DNA of 58,428 nucleotides from Flavobacteriaceae bacterium (GCA_018608425.1 JABAZL010000109.1:1-58428), one strand, 5' to 3'; positions 47,830 to 57,860 are shown, counted from the first letter of the stretch. Numbers and translations are program-made. The notes: generated by a model not told the origin, from the letters alone.

Positions 47830-48897
47830 TTAGGATTTCATTAGATTGGTTAAATTCATGTTTTTATAATTTCTGAGAACAAAGGAAAACGAAGCATGCA
47901 TGACTTCACCCATTCTGGTGCATGTCTGAAAAGCATCATCTTTAGTGAATTTATAAAGTTCTTTTGAGAGGTTTTCAATATTTTCAGGCTTAGAAACCCG
48001 ATCCACATTCATTATTTTCATGAGTTTATTCAAACGTTTACCAGCACTTAAAATTCGTTTTGCCAAAATCGATCGCTCTTCAATTTTGTATTGAATAATC
48101 GAATCTGCAGAAAGTTTGTCTTTCACAACAGAAATCATAGGATAGTTTTCTTTAAAAAACTGTGGACGATAGACCATCAATTTCCCTTCGAAGCTTTGTT
48201 GATCAAAATCAATTGCTCGGATTTGATAGATAACTTTATCAAAATCATGGGTTGGAATTACCACATAATTATAGGCTCGCATATCGCCCAACAGGCGAAT
48301 CATTGAACGCTCATTGAACTTAACATACTCTTTAGCAATCTGTGCTTGCTCAGCTGGAGTACAATCATCTAAATATTTTTCGATAAACACATCACCCGGG
48401 ATGCCTGCGATATGCTCTTCAATAAGGGTTGAACCGTTGACTAAAAAGTTAAGGTTGTGCGGAGAAAGCATGTGTTCAAATTCTAATCCATAAACCCGAG
48501 AAGCATCCGTTTTCTTAACGTAAAAATAGGTGAAGTTATCGTTCAAAATGTTACGCACCTTAACCCGAAAGGGCTTTGAATTTCCAAATGTACAATAGTC
48601 TATTGCGTCGATGTTGAGAAAAGCCATGGTTGATTCATTTCCATCAGAATGTAATAAGGTATAAACTTTTTTGAGATTAAAATCAATTTCCTCACGTTCG
48701 CTATCTGAATAATATACTCGTACCCAGAGCGTATCGTGATCATTTTCATCATATACCACTACAGAGCCAGAAAACCGAAGAAGGTCTTCATAATAAATTG
48801 GGGTATAGACCCAACGACTGTGATGCTTTAGATATTTCTTCAGCTCTTCTATAACAGGGTAAAATGGCTTTTTCTTAGAAATCAACTTTTCTTCCAT
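47830..48897 (-). CDS. Hypothetical protein, possible divergent protein-kinase-like (PKL/APH-type) fold
   Basis: Ordered motifs FYVKK, LEFEH, TLIEEHIAG, GDMRAYNYVV, RAIDFDQ. Confidence 0.6.
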   Translation of the reverse strand: MEEKLISKKKPFYPVIEELKKYLKHHSRWVYTPIYYEDLLRFSGSVVVYDENDHDTLWVRVYYSDSEREEIDFNLKKVYTLLHSDGNESTMAFLNIDAIDYCTFGNSKPFRVKVRNILNDNFTYFYVKKTDASRVYGLEFEHMLSPHNLNFLVNGSTLIEEHIAGIPGDVFIEKYLDDCTPAEQAQIAKEYVKFNERSMIRLLGDMRAYNYVVIPTHDFDKVIYQIRAIDFDQQSFEGKLMVYRPQFFKENYPMISVVKDKLSADSIIQYKIEERSILAKRILSAGKRLNKLMKIMNVDRVSKPENIENLSKELYKFTKDDAFQTCTRMGEVMHASFSFVLRNYKNMNLTNLMKS

Positions 48898-49017
48898 GGG
48901 CGTGCTTTTCTCAAAGGTACTAACTTTATTTCATTGAACTTTTTATTAAAATGAAGTGCAGAAGCTAGTATCACATTCGTTCAAATTGCTTAAATTTAAA
49001 GCCTTATAAAACAAACA

Positions 49018-51006
49018 ATGGCTTTTAAATTAGTTTCGGAATTCTCACCTACTGGCGATCAACCAACAGCGATCAAACAATTGGTCGACGGATTTTCGAA
49101 GACCGAAAAACACATGACTCTGCAAGGAGTTACGGGCTCTGGGAAAACATTTACTGTAGCCAATGTAGTTCAAGAACTGGATCGCCCCACTCTTGTACTG
49201 GCACACAATAAAACCCTTGCGGCTCAGCTGTACTCTGAGTTCAAATTGTTCTTTCCAGAAAATGCAGTGGAATATTTTGTTTCCTATTATGACTACTACC
49301 AACCTGAGGCCTATATACCCGTCACAGGGACTTATATTGAAAAAGACCTATCGATTAACGAAGAGATAGAAAAACTACGCCTAAGCACAACCTCTTCCCT
49401 CCTATCTGGAAGAAGAGATGTAATTGTTGTAGCGTCTGTATCCTGTTTATACGGGATTGGAAATCCTGCTGAGTTTCAAAAAAATGTCGTTTCCATAAAG
49501 CGAGATCAAGTCATCTCGAGAACCAAGTTCTTACATCAATTGGTTCAGAGTTTATACTCCCGAACCATGGCTGATTTTCAACATGGAAACTTCAGAGTTA
49601 AAGGCGATGTAGTCGATGTATATCCGAGTTATGCCGATACTGCATTTAGAATTCACTTTTTCGGGGATGAGATTGAAGAGATTGAAGCCTTTGATCCGAT
49701 CACTAACGAACGGATTGAAAAATTTGATCAACTGAATATCTACCCAGCCAATATGTTTGTGACCTCCCCAGATGTTTTACAAAATGCCATTCACGCTATT
49801 CAAGATGACTTAGTAAAACAACTTGATTTTTTCAGAGAAGTTGGAAAACACTTAGAGGCTAAACGACTTGAAGAACGCACTAATTTTGACTTGGAAATGA
49901 TTCGTGAATTGGGTTACTGTTCTGGAATTGAAAACTATTCACGTTATTTAGACGGTAGAAATCCAGGCACACGACCCTTCTGTTTATTGGATTACTTTCC
50001 TGACGATTTTTTAATGGTGATTGATGAAAGCCACGTTACGGTTTCCCAAGTACATGCGATGTATGGAGGGGATCGAAGTAGAAAAGAAAACCTAGTTGAA
50101 TACGGTTTCAGACTCCCTGCCGCAATGGACAACCGACCCTTAAAATTTGAAGAGTTTGAAAGTTTACAAAACCAAGTTCTTTTTGTCAGCGCAACTCCTG
50201 CCGACTACGAATTGGAGAAAACTGAGGGTGTTTTTGTTGAACAAATTATTCGTCCAACGGGACTACTTGATCCTATAATTGAGGTTCGTCCAAGTGAGAA
50301 TCAGATTGATGATTTGATTGAAGAAATTCAAAAAAGGAACGAAAAAGATGAGCGAACCTTAGTTACTACTCTTACAAAACGAATGGCAGAAGAACTTACC
50401 AAATACATGAGTCGCATACAAATTCGTTGCCGCTATATTCACAGTGATGTAGATACTCTGGAACGTGTAGAGATTATGCAAGATTTGAGGAAAGGTGTCT
50501 TCGATGTTCTTATCGGAGTAAACCTCTTGAGAGAGGGCTTGGATTTACCTGAAGTTTCTTTGGTAGCAATTTTAGATGCTGATAAGGAAGGTTTTTTACG
50601 TTCCAACCGATCGCTTACCCAAACTGTAGGAAGAGCTGCAAGAAACGTAAATGGGTTGGCCATTTTTTATGCCGATAGGATTACGAAAAGCATGCAGTTT
50701 ACGATGGATCAGACCACTTATCGTAGACAAAAACAAATGGAATATAATACGCTAAATAATCAAGTTCCGACCGCTTTGAATAAATCTTTGGACAGTGCGC
50801 TTTCAAAAAACTCTGTTGCCACCTATGCCTCCGAAAAAGAATCCAAGAAAGCAGCGGAAGAGGCTACACGATATTTGACTAAACCACAAATCGAACAAAA
50901 GGTTCGGGACACGAGAAAGTTGATGGAAATTGCTGCAAAGGATTTAAACTTTTTAGAAGCTGCCAGTTTACGTGATCAAATTAAAGTCCTCAAAGAGCAA
51001 TTGTAG
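49018..51006 (+). CDS. uvrB: Excinuclease ABC subunit UvrB
   Basis: GVTGSGKTFTVANV, YYDYYQPEAYIP, ESHVTVSQVHAMYGGDRSRKENLVEYGFRLP, QTVGRAARN. Confidence 0.98.
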   Translation: MAFKLVSEFSPTGDQPTAIKQLVDGFSKTEKHMTLQGVTGSGKTFTVANVVQELDRPTLVLAHNKTLAAQLYSEFKLFFPENAVEYFVSYYDYYQPEAYIPVTGTYIEKDLSINEEIEKLRLSTTSSLLSGRRDVIVVASVSCLYGIGNPAEFQKNVVSIKRDQVISRTKFLHQLVQSLYSRTMADFQHGNFRVKGDVVDVYPSYADTAFRIHFFGDEIEEIEAFDPITNERIEKFDQLNIYPANMFVTSPDVLQNAIHAIQDDLVKQLDFFREVGKHLEAKRLEERTNFDLEMIRELGYCSGIENYSRYLDGRNPGTRPFCLLDYFPDDFLMVIDESHVTVSQVHAMYGGDRSRKENLVEYGFRLPAAMDNRPLKFEEFESLQNQVLFVSATPADYELEKTEGVFVEQIIRPTGLLDPIIEVRPSENQIDDLIEEIQKRNEKDERTLVTTLTKRMAEELTKYMSRIQIRCRYIHSDVDTLERVEIMQDLRKGVFDVLIGVNLLREGLDLPEVSLVAILDADKEGFLRSNRSLTQTVGRAARNVNGLAIFYADRITKSMQFTMDQTTYRRQKQMEYNTLNNQVPTALNKSLDSALSKNSVATYASEKESKKAAEEATRYLTKPQIEQKVRDTRKLMEIAAKDLNFLEAASLRDQIKVLKEQL

Positions 51007-51096
51007 TTAAAGTTTGTTTAAAGGTTTCTTAATTTTTCTTAGATAGAAATTCAAAACCATAGATTCGTCAAGACATTCACCCTAAATGTTTTACCG

Positions 51097-52070
51097 ATGA
51101 AAAACACAACTACCACATTACCAACTATTCTTTTTTTCTATTCGCAAGTATCACGCTAGTTGCACAACAACGCATTGAACAAAGTGAAGAACTTGGGCAA
51201 GTGCACTGGTACCGCGATTATGACAAAGCATTAGTAGTTGCCGCTAAAGAAGATAAAGATGTTTTGCTTCTTTTTCAAGAAGTTCCAGGCTGTTCTACGT
51301 GCCGGAATTATGGACATAATGTTTTGAGTCACCCTTTAATGGTGGAGGCAATTGAATCGCTTTTTGTACCGCTAGCGATTTTCAATAATAAAGAAGGAAA
51401 AGACAAAAAGATTTTAGATCAATACGGAGAGCCCAGTTGGAATAATCCTGTTGTACGAATTGTAGATGAACAGGGAAAAGATGTGGTTAAAAGAATCGGA
51501 AATGACTATTCAGCTTTAACTCTATGCAAGAGAATGATAGCGGCTTTACTCAAAAACAAAAAAGAAGTACCTGAATATTTAACTTTATTAAAACAGGAAC
51601 TCGACCGATTGGTTTCCTCAAACATCAAAGAAAAGACCTTTAAGATGTACTGCTTTTGGAGTGGGGAAAAAGCCTTGGGAGCCTTGGATGGGGTTCTCAG
51701 TACCCAAGCCGGTTTTAGTAATCACTCCGAAGTTGTTAGGGTGCAATATGACAGTCGATTGATTCAAGAAGAGCAACTTACGGCTTATGCCAAAAAAAAT
51801 GCCTGTAGTCCTCTTAAAAGCGCTCCATACAAGTTAGCATCTAACGACCTACATTACTACTTACAACATACCGATTATAAATACCTTCCCCTCACCGAAG
51901 TTCAAAAGACTAAGATCAACAGTGCATTAGGAAACCAAAAGGCAACGCATCTGTTTTTGAGTCCTCGACAAAAAGAACGATTAACACAAATTCAAAAAGG
52001 AGCATTTAAAAAAGAAAATGTTGTTCATACTGAATTTACAGCCGCATGGAATCAGGGGCTTGAAGAATAA
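51097..52070 (+). CDS. Secreted thioredoxin-fold + MsrA-like fusion protein; apparent 1-nt frameshift in the signal peptide at the T7 run 51131-51137
   Basis: ATG 51097 gives MKNTTTTLPTILFF..., out of frame with the body ORF (track GTG 51201) unless one T is added; then FLFASITLVAQQRIEQ... reads through to VPGCSTC and CFWSGEKALG. Confidence 0.7.
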
Positions 52071-52152
52071 GTCGTTCCATAGAATTTTGCAGGGGTAAAA
52101 ATTTGGAGGATCAGATTTCATAAGGATCAAGATTTGTCCTTATTTTAGCCCA

Positions 52153-52716
52153 ATGAATTTACTACTCGAGATTGTAGCAGTTGGGCTGAGTCTTACCTTT
52201 CTGATTTTATTGATAAAAGAAAATATATACTGCTGGTTTTTTGGGATTACGGGTTCTTTGGTCAGTATCTTTTTGTTTTATCGAATAGGGCTTTATGCCG
52301 AGTCTATATTATATTGCTACTACGTACTTATTGGGTTTTATGGTTATCGCCTTTGGAATTCAAGAGACAATACGCAAGAACTCCCTATAATTGATGTACT
52401 TCCCAAACGACACCTCAACTATATTTTCTTTGGTGTCATTACTGCTCTATTCTTGGGCTATATTCTAAAGAATTATACAGAAGCCAGTAACCCCTATCTC
52501 GACGCTTTCACTACAATTTTCAGCTTCATAGCAAGTTATCTCGAAGCAAAGAAAATCCTAAGCGGCTGGTATTATTGGATTATTGTCAATGGTGTAACAC
52601 TCGGACTATACCTTAACAAAGAGCTATACATCTACTTTATTTTAACCCTACTTTACTTTGCGTTATCATTTTACGGGCTCCGAGAATGGAAACGAAAAAT
52701 AAAACTTCTCGCTTAG
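52153..52716 (+). CDS. pnuC: Nicotinamide mononucleotide/riboside transporter PnuC
   Basis: NIYCWFFGITGSLVSIFLFYRIGLYAESILYCYYVLIGFYGYRLW. Confidence 0.93.
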   Translation: MNLLLEIVAVGLSLTFLILLIKENIYCWFFGITGSLVSIFLFYRIGLYAESILYCYYVLIGFYGYRLWNSRDNTQELPIIDVLPKRHLNYIFFGVITALFLGYILKNYTEASNPYLDAFTTIFSFIASYLEAKKILSGWYYWIIVNGVTLGLYLNKELYIYFILTLLYFALSFYGLREWKRKIKLLA

Positions 52717-54197
52717 TATTTAGCAGGTTTTCCGTTTGCTGCTGAATTTTTAATAAAGACTCGAAGATCTTCGTTGGCTTTGATTAGATCCTCACGGCGC
52801 AAATACATCATATGACCCGAACGATAGCCTTCGAAATGAAAACGGTCTTTCATTTTTCCACTGGGATCTACCTGCCATTGGGTGTATTTGGCATTGAAAT
52901 AAGTCGTTGCTCCATCGTAATAACCCGATTGAATCAGCACCTCTAAATAAGGGTTTTGAGCCATAGCTTGTCTTAGGTTATCACGTGTGTTATCGTTGTC
53001 ATTGTTCCATGGACGAACAGGACCGAACATATTGTATTTCATATCTGTTTTGAAATTCAACTCTTTTCGAATGTAATGATTAATCGCTGGTGTAAACGAA
53101 TGCAACCAGGAGGTTAATTCTGGACTATAATCTGGACGCATACCAGCTTCCATTTTATCAATTCCTGTATATCGAGAATCCAGACGTCCTATGGTTTTTC
53201 CTTCATCTCGTAAAAGCTCTTTCCAGAAAAATGAGTTGGGCACATCAAGGTTATGTTGCAGTATTACTTCCTCACTTAGCCCCGAGTAAAAAGCCATTTG
53301 CTTTGCAATCTTTTGCTTTTCTTCTGGACTTAAAAAACCACCACGAATCAGTGCCGGAGTAAGTTCATCTATTGCGAATTTTTCGGCTTCAGGAAGTATA
53401 TCCGTCAAATCCTTATTCTGAAGTTCAGAAGGTAATTGTTTGTGGTACCAAGCAGCTGCTGTATAATAAGGTAAATTCAATGCAGAAGAAACGGGTCCAC
53501 CAACACGCAATACTTTATAATCTGCTGGGGAAACCATAATCACACCATTCAAATACATCCACTGCTGATTTTGTAAAGCCAACGAAAGTCCCATTACACG
53601 AGTTCCGCCATAACTTTCTCCAATAATGTATTTTGGGGCCTCCCAAAGCTGTTTTCTATTGACAAAAGTGTTCATCCATTCGGCCAAGTATTTGACATCT
53701 TCATTGATTCCAAAAAAGGTTTCTTTCTTTTCTTTCTCGCCTTCGTATTCAACAATTCTAGAATAACCTGTATTCACTGGATTGATGAATACAATATCCG
53801 CAACATCTAATATGGAGTAAGGATTGGTCTGAAAACCATAGGGTTGAACAGGATAGCCCTCCGAATCTATGCGTAAAACTTTCGGCCCTGTATAAGCAAC
53901 ATGCATCCAAACAGAAGCGGAACCGGGTCCTCCATTAAAAGAAAAGATGATGGGTCGTTTGGCTTTGCTTTTATCATTGGTTCTTTTATAGTAGGTATAA
54001 AAAAGGGTAGCAATGGGTTTTCCATCTTCATCCCAAACCGGCTGGGTACCTGTTTGTGCCTGATAGTTGACCGCAGCGCCTTTTATTGTTGTGCTGTGAT
54101 TTGTTGTGACAAGAGTATCGATGGGTATTTGACGTTCCTGAGCGAAGAGGGAACATGCAAACAGAGCATTTAAAATGAGGAAGTTTATTGTTTTCAT
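52713..54197 (-). CDS. S10 family serine carboxypeptidase-like peptidase, secreted
   Basis: Signal peptide; FSFNGGPGSASVWMH, YIIGESYGGTRVMGL, GYRSGHMMYL. Confidence 0.92.
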   Translation of the reverse strand: MKTINFLILNALFACSLFAQERQIPIDTLVTTNHSTTIKGAAVNYQAQTGTQPVWDEDGKPIATLFYTYYKRTNDKSKAKRPIIFSFNGGPGSASVWMHVAYTGPKVLRIDSEGYPVQPYGFQTNPYSILDVADIVFINPVNTGYSRIVEYEGEKEKKETFFGINEDVKYLAEWMNTFVNRKQLWEAPKYIIGESYGGTRVMGLSLALQNQQWMYLNGVIMVSPADYKVLRVGGPVSSALNLPYYTAAAWYHKQLPSELQNKDLTDILPEAEKFAIDELTPALIRGGFLSPEEKQKIAKQMAFYSGLSEEVILQHNLDVPNSFFWKELLRDEGKTIGRLDSRYTGIDKMEAGMRPDYSPELTSWLHSFTPAINHYIRKELNFKTDMKYNMFGPVRPWNNDNDNTRDNLRQAMAQNPYLEVLIQSGYYDGATTYFNAKYTQWQVDPSGKMKDRFHFEGYRSGHMMYLRREDLIKANEDLRVFIKNSAANGKPAKY

Positions 54198-54300
54198 GTG
54201 GGCATTATTTTGAATACTATTAATAGCTCAATAAATGTATTGAAAACAAATGAAACATATATTATTCATAGATCATTTCTAGTAAATAACACTGTAGGAT

Positions 54301-54326
54301 TTAAAACTTAAAAATCGTAGTTTTAA
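54301..54326. repeat. Perfect 8-bp inverted repeat TTAAAACT-N10-AGTTTTAA
   Basis: Directly read; 20 nt upstream of the FAD oxidoreductase start. Confidence 0.6.
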
Positions 54327-54346
54327 GAAAACAAAAACATTCTTGA

Positions 54347-55933
54347 ATGATTCAATCCTATAAAAAACCACTTCAACTCGAAGAACAGTACGACGCTATT
54401 ATAATTGGAACTGGAATGGGAAGTTTAACAACCGCAGCTTTTTTGGCGAAAGAAGGCAAGAAAGTGTTGTTATTAGAGCGTCATTATACAGCAGGTGGTT
54501 TTACTCATATTTTCAAAAGAAAGGGTTATGAATGGGATGTTGGAATTCACTACATCGGAGAGGTTCAAAAAGAGAACAGTGCCTTGCGCAAAATGTTCGA
54601 TTACATAACCGATAAAAACCTGCATTGGGCCGATATGGGCGAAGTATATGATCAAATCATTATTGGAGATAAACACTATGACTTTGTAAAAGGTGTTGTG
54701 CCCTTTATTGATAAAATGGTTTCTTATTTTCCTGAAGAACGCAAGGCTATTGAAGCCTATGTTGATATCGTTTTTAAGGCCAATAAGGCTATGGGTAAAT
54801 TCTACATCAACAAAGCTCTTCCAAAAATAATAGGCAACCTAATCGGTGGTATGCTGCAAAAACCATACAAAGAATTCTCAGAAAAAACTACCTACGAAGT
54901 GTTGCGCTCACTTACTGACAATGAAGAGCTCATTAAAGTACTTTGTGGTCAATATGGAGATTATGGATTACCGCCAAAGCAGAGTAGTTTTGCCATGCAT
55001 GCGTCGGTTGTAAAGCATTATTTTGGAGGAGGAAGTTTTCCTATTGGCGGATCATCGCAAATTGTAAATACCATAAATCCTGTTATTGAAGCGGCAAAAG
55101 GAACCATCTTGATCAACGCCGAAGTAGAGGAAATTATCCTCGACAAGCAACGCGCCATTGGAGTGAAAATGAGTGATGGAAAATCATTTTATGCACCCAT
55201 AATTATAAGCGGGGCAGGAATCATGAATACCTACAAAAAGATGATTCCCAAGGAACATAAAATCTATACAGAATTTTCAGAGCAATTGACCAAGGTGAAA
55301 CCTTCTGTAGCCCATGGATGTCTATATATAGGATTGAATGGAACTCCTAAAGAACTTGGACTTCCTAAGAAAAATTTGTGGATTTATCCCGGAGACTTAG
55401 ATCACGATGGCTGTGTGGATCGTTTCCTAAAAGATCACGAACAACCCTTTCCAGTAGTGTATGTGTCATTTCCATCGGCAAAAGATCCGAGTTGGTCTGA
55501 CCGCTATCCAAACAAAAGTACCATTGACATTATTACCTTATTACCTTATGAAAGTTTTCATCAATGGGATGCAACACGTTGGATGAAGAGAGGCGAAACC
55601 TATGAAGCGTATAAAGAACGTTTTTCACAACGTTTACTCAATCACTTATTTGAATATTTTCCGCACTTGAAAGATAAAATTGATTGTTATGAGTTATCTA
55701 CTCCGCTAACAACAAAACACTTTGTCAATTATGAACATGGTGAACTCTATGGATTGGAGCATACGCCAGATCGGTATAAACAAAAATTCCTGAATCCAAG
55801 AACGCCTATTAAAGGGTTGTTTTTAACAGGTCAAGATATTGTAACTGCCGGAGTTGGTGGTGCACTTTTTTCTGGCTTCATAACAACAACTGCTATTACG
55901 GGTAAGAATTTATGGAAGAAAATATACGCATAA
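54347..55933 (+). CDS. FAD-dependent NAD(P)/oxidoreductase (phytoene desaturase/carotenoid isomerase/retinol saturase-like)
   Basis: AIIIGTGMGSLTTAAFLAKEGKKVLLLERHYTAGGFTHIFKRKGYEWDVGIHYIG; C-terminal GLFLTGQDIVTAGVGGALFSGF. Confidence 0.9.
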   Translation: MIQSYKKPLQLEEQYDAIIIGTGMGSLTTAAFLAKEGKKVLLLERHYTAGGFTHIFKRKGYEWDVGIHYIGEVQKENSALRKMFDYITDKNLHWADMGEVYDQIIIGDKHYDFVKGVVPFIDKMVSYFPEERKAIEAYVDIVFKANKAMGKFYINKALPKIIGNLIGGMLQKPYKEFSEKTTYEVLRSLTDNEELIKVLCGQYGDYGLPPKQSSFAMHASVVKHYFGGGSFPIGGSSQIVNTINPVIEAAKGTILINAEVEEIILDKQRAIGVKMSDGKSFYAPIIISGAGIMNTYKKMIPKEHKIYTEFSEQLTKVKPSVAHGCLYIGLNGTPKELGLPKKNLWIYPGDLDHDGCVDRFLKDHEQPFPVVYVSFPSAKDPSWSDRYPNKSTIDIITLLPYESFHQWDATRWMKRGETYEAYKERFSQRLLNHLFEYFPHLKDKIDCYELSTPLTTKHFVNYEHGELYGLEHTPDRYKQKFLNPRTPIKGLFLTGQDIVTAGVGGALFSGFITTTAITGKNLWKKIYA

Positions 55934-56028
55934 CACCTCAAACCACATAGTTAAAACAAGAAGTTTGCTTTTTCGTTAATTGCTCAATGCAATTAAAATC
56001 GTATATTGTAAGTTAACTATTTATACTT

Positions 56029-56532
56029 ATGAAAAATATACTAAGACTACTTGTAGCATCACTCCTATTAAGTGCTTGCACAACTCAAAACACAGAAGCT
56101 GCAAAAGAACGCATGATTGGGTTTCACCCAAATCCTGACATTCCTGAATTGCAATGGCATTTGGGCACACAAGGTGCTATTGATCGTGTAGTTGCATTAG
56201 ACAAAGAATGGTCCTCTAGAAACTTTGAAGGAATGAGAGAATATTTTGTTGACACAGTAGAAGTTACCGATCCTTCTGGGAAAACTACCAATAATTTTGA
56301 AGAATTTAAAGCAGGTTTAGAAGCGGACGATCCATCGGTAAGTTGGGACTTTCAATACGCTTATTCTTTAGATATTGACCCGTCGCAAGGTGGTGAACAT
56401 GTACAGGCTGGTTTTAAAATAACAGTTCCTGGCGAAGAAGATGATTTTACAGAATACTACATCCACGAAAGCTATTTCATTAAGGATGGTAAAGTTGTTT
56501 CGCTAAGTCAATACAAACAGGATATCAAGTAA
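56029..56532 (+). CDS. NTF2-like (SnoaL-type) lipoprotein
   Basis: Lipobox LLLSACTTQ; cystatin-fold-like C-terminal region (GFKITVPGEEDDFTEYYIHESYFIKDGKVVSLSQY). Confidence 0.65.
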   Translation: MKNILRLLVASLLLSACTTQNTEAAKERMIGFHPNPDIPELQWHLGTQGAIDRVVALDKEWSSRNFEGMREYFVDTVEVTDPSGKTTNNFEEFKAGLEADDPSVSWDFQYAYSLDIDPSQGGEHVQAGFKITVPGEEDDFTEYYIHESYFIKDGKVVSLSQYKQDIK

Positions 56533-56580
56533 TTTTGACACCTGAAATAGTGTTTTTAGATTAACAGAGAATACCACATA

Positions 56581-56610
56581 AAAAAGGTTCCCGTTGGGAA
56601 CCTTTTTTTT
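56581..56610. terminator. Strong, probably bidirectional, rho-independent terminator
   Basis: AAAAAGGTTCCC-GTT-GGGAACCTTTTTTTT between convergent genes. Confidence 0.93.
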
Positions 56611-56666
56611 ATATGAACTGATTAGTGAAATACTCACTAAACATATGCATTTTAGTACTAAAAAAC

Positions 56667-57860
56667 TTAACCAATAGCTTCTTGAACCTTATCTGCTGCT
56701 TCTTGAAAAGCTGTAGCCGAAAGTACATTCAAACCAGAGCTATCAATTAATTCTTTTGCAATATCAGCATTTGTTCCCTGTAAACGAACGATAATAGGTA
56801 CGTTTATAGCATCCCCTAAATTGGTGTACGCATCAACAATCCCTTGGGCTACACGATCACAACGTACAATACCACCAAAGATGTTAACTAAAATTGCTTT
56901 TACGTTTGGATCTTTCAATATCAAACGAAAAGCGGTTTCTACACGAGCAGCATCAGCTGTACCACCAACATCTAAAAAGTTAGCTGGATCTCCTCCCGCT
57001 TGCTTAATTAGGTCCATCGTTGCCATTGCTAAACCAGCTCCATTAACCATACAACCTACGTTACCATCAAGATCAACATAGTTCAATCCTACTTCACCAG
57101 CTTCAACTTCAATAGCATTTTCTTCGCGAATATCACGAAGCGCTAAATAATCCTTGTGACGGAAAAGAGCGTTATCATCTATCGATACTTTAGCATCTAC
57201 AGCTAGAATACGATCGTCAGATGTTTTCAGTACTGGATTAATTTCAAATAAAGAAGAATCTGATTTATCATAAGCAGTATACAATGCTGTAATAAACTTA
57301 GTCATCTCCTTAAACGCTTGACCGCTTAAACCTAAGTTGAAAGCAACTTTACGCGCTTGGAATGGTAACATCCCAGTAGCTGGGTCAATTTCTTCAGTGA
57401 AAATTAAGTGAGGTGTTTCTTCAGCTACTGTTTCGATGTCCATACCACCTTCAGTAGAGTACATAATCATGTTTCTACCTGTAGCACGATTCAATAAAAC
57501 AGAAACGTAAAATTCACTAGTTTCTGAAGCTCCTGGATAGTACACATCTTCACAGATCAATACCTGATGAACAGGCTTTCCTTGCGGAGGAGTTTGAGGA
57601 GTAATAAGCTGCATGCCAATAATTTGACCTGCTATAGTTGAAACTTCATCAAGGTTTTTTGCAAGTTTGACACCACCACCTTTTCCACGTCCACCAGCGT
57701 GAATCTGTGCTTTAATCACATGCCATCCAGTACCAGTTTCTTTGGTTAGTGTTTCTGCTGCAGTTACAGCTTCTTCAGCAGTTTGAGCAACAATACCACG
57801 TTGTATTGCAACGCCAAAACTAGCTAAGATCTCTTTCCCTTGATATTCGTGTAAATTCAT
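56667..57860 (-). CDS. sucC: Succinyl-CoA synthetase (ADP-forming) subunit beta
   Basis: MNLHEYQGKEILASFGV, IHAGGRGKGGGVKLA, NIFGGIVRCDRVAQGI. Confidence 0.98.
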   Translation of the reverse strand: MNLHEYQGKEILASFGVAIQRGIVAQTAEEAVTAAETLTKETGTGWHVIKAQIHAGGRGKGGGVKLAKNLDEVSTIAGQIIGMQLITPQTPPQGKPVHQVLICEDVYYPGASETSEFYVSVLLNRATGRNMIMYSTEGGMDIETVAEETPHLIFTEEIDPATGMLPFQARKVAFNLGLSGQAFKEMTKFITALYTAYDKSDSSLFEINPVLKTSDDRILAVDAKVSIDDNALFRHKDYLALRDIREENAIEVEAGEVGLNYVDLDGNVGCMVNGAGLAMATMDLIKQAGGDPANFLDVGGTADAARVETAFRLILKDPNVKAILVNIFGGIVRCDRVAQGIVDAYTNLGDAINVPIIVRLQGTNADIAKELIDSSGLNVLSATAFQEAADKVQEAIG

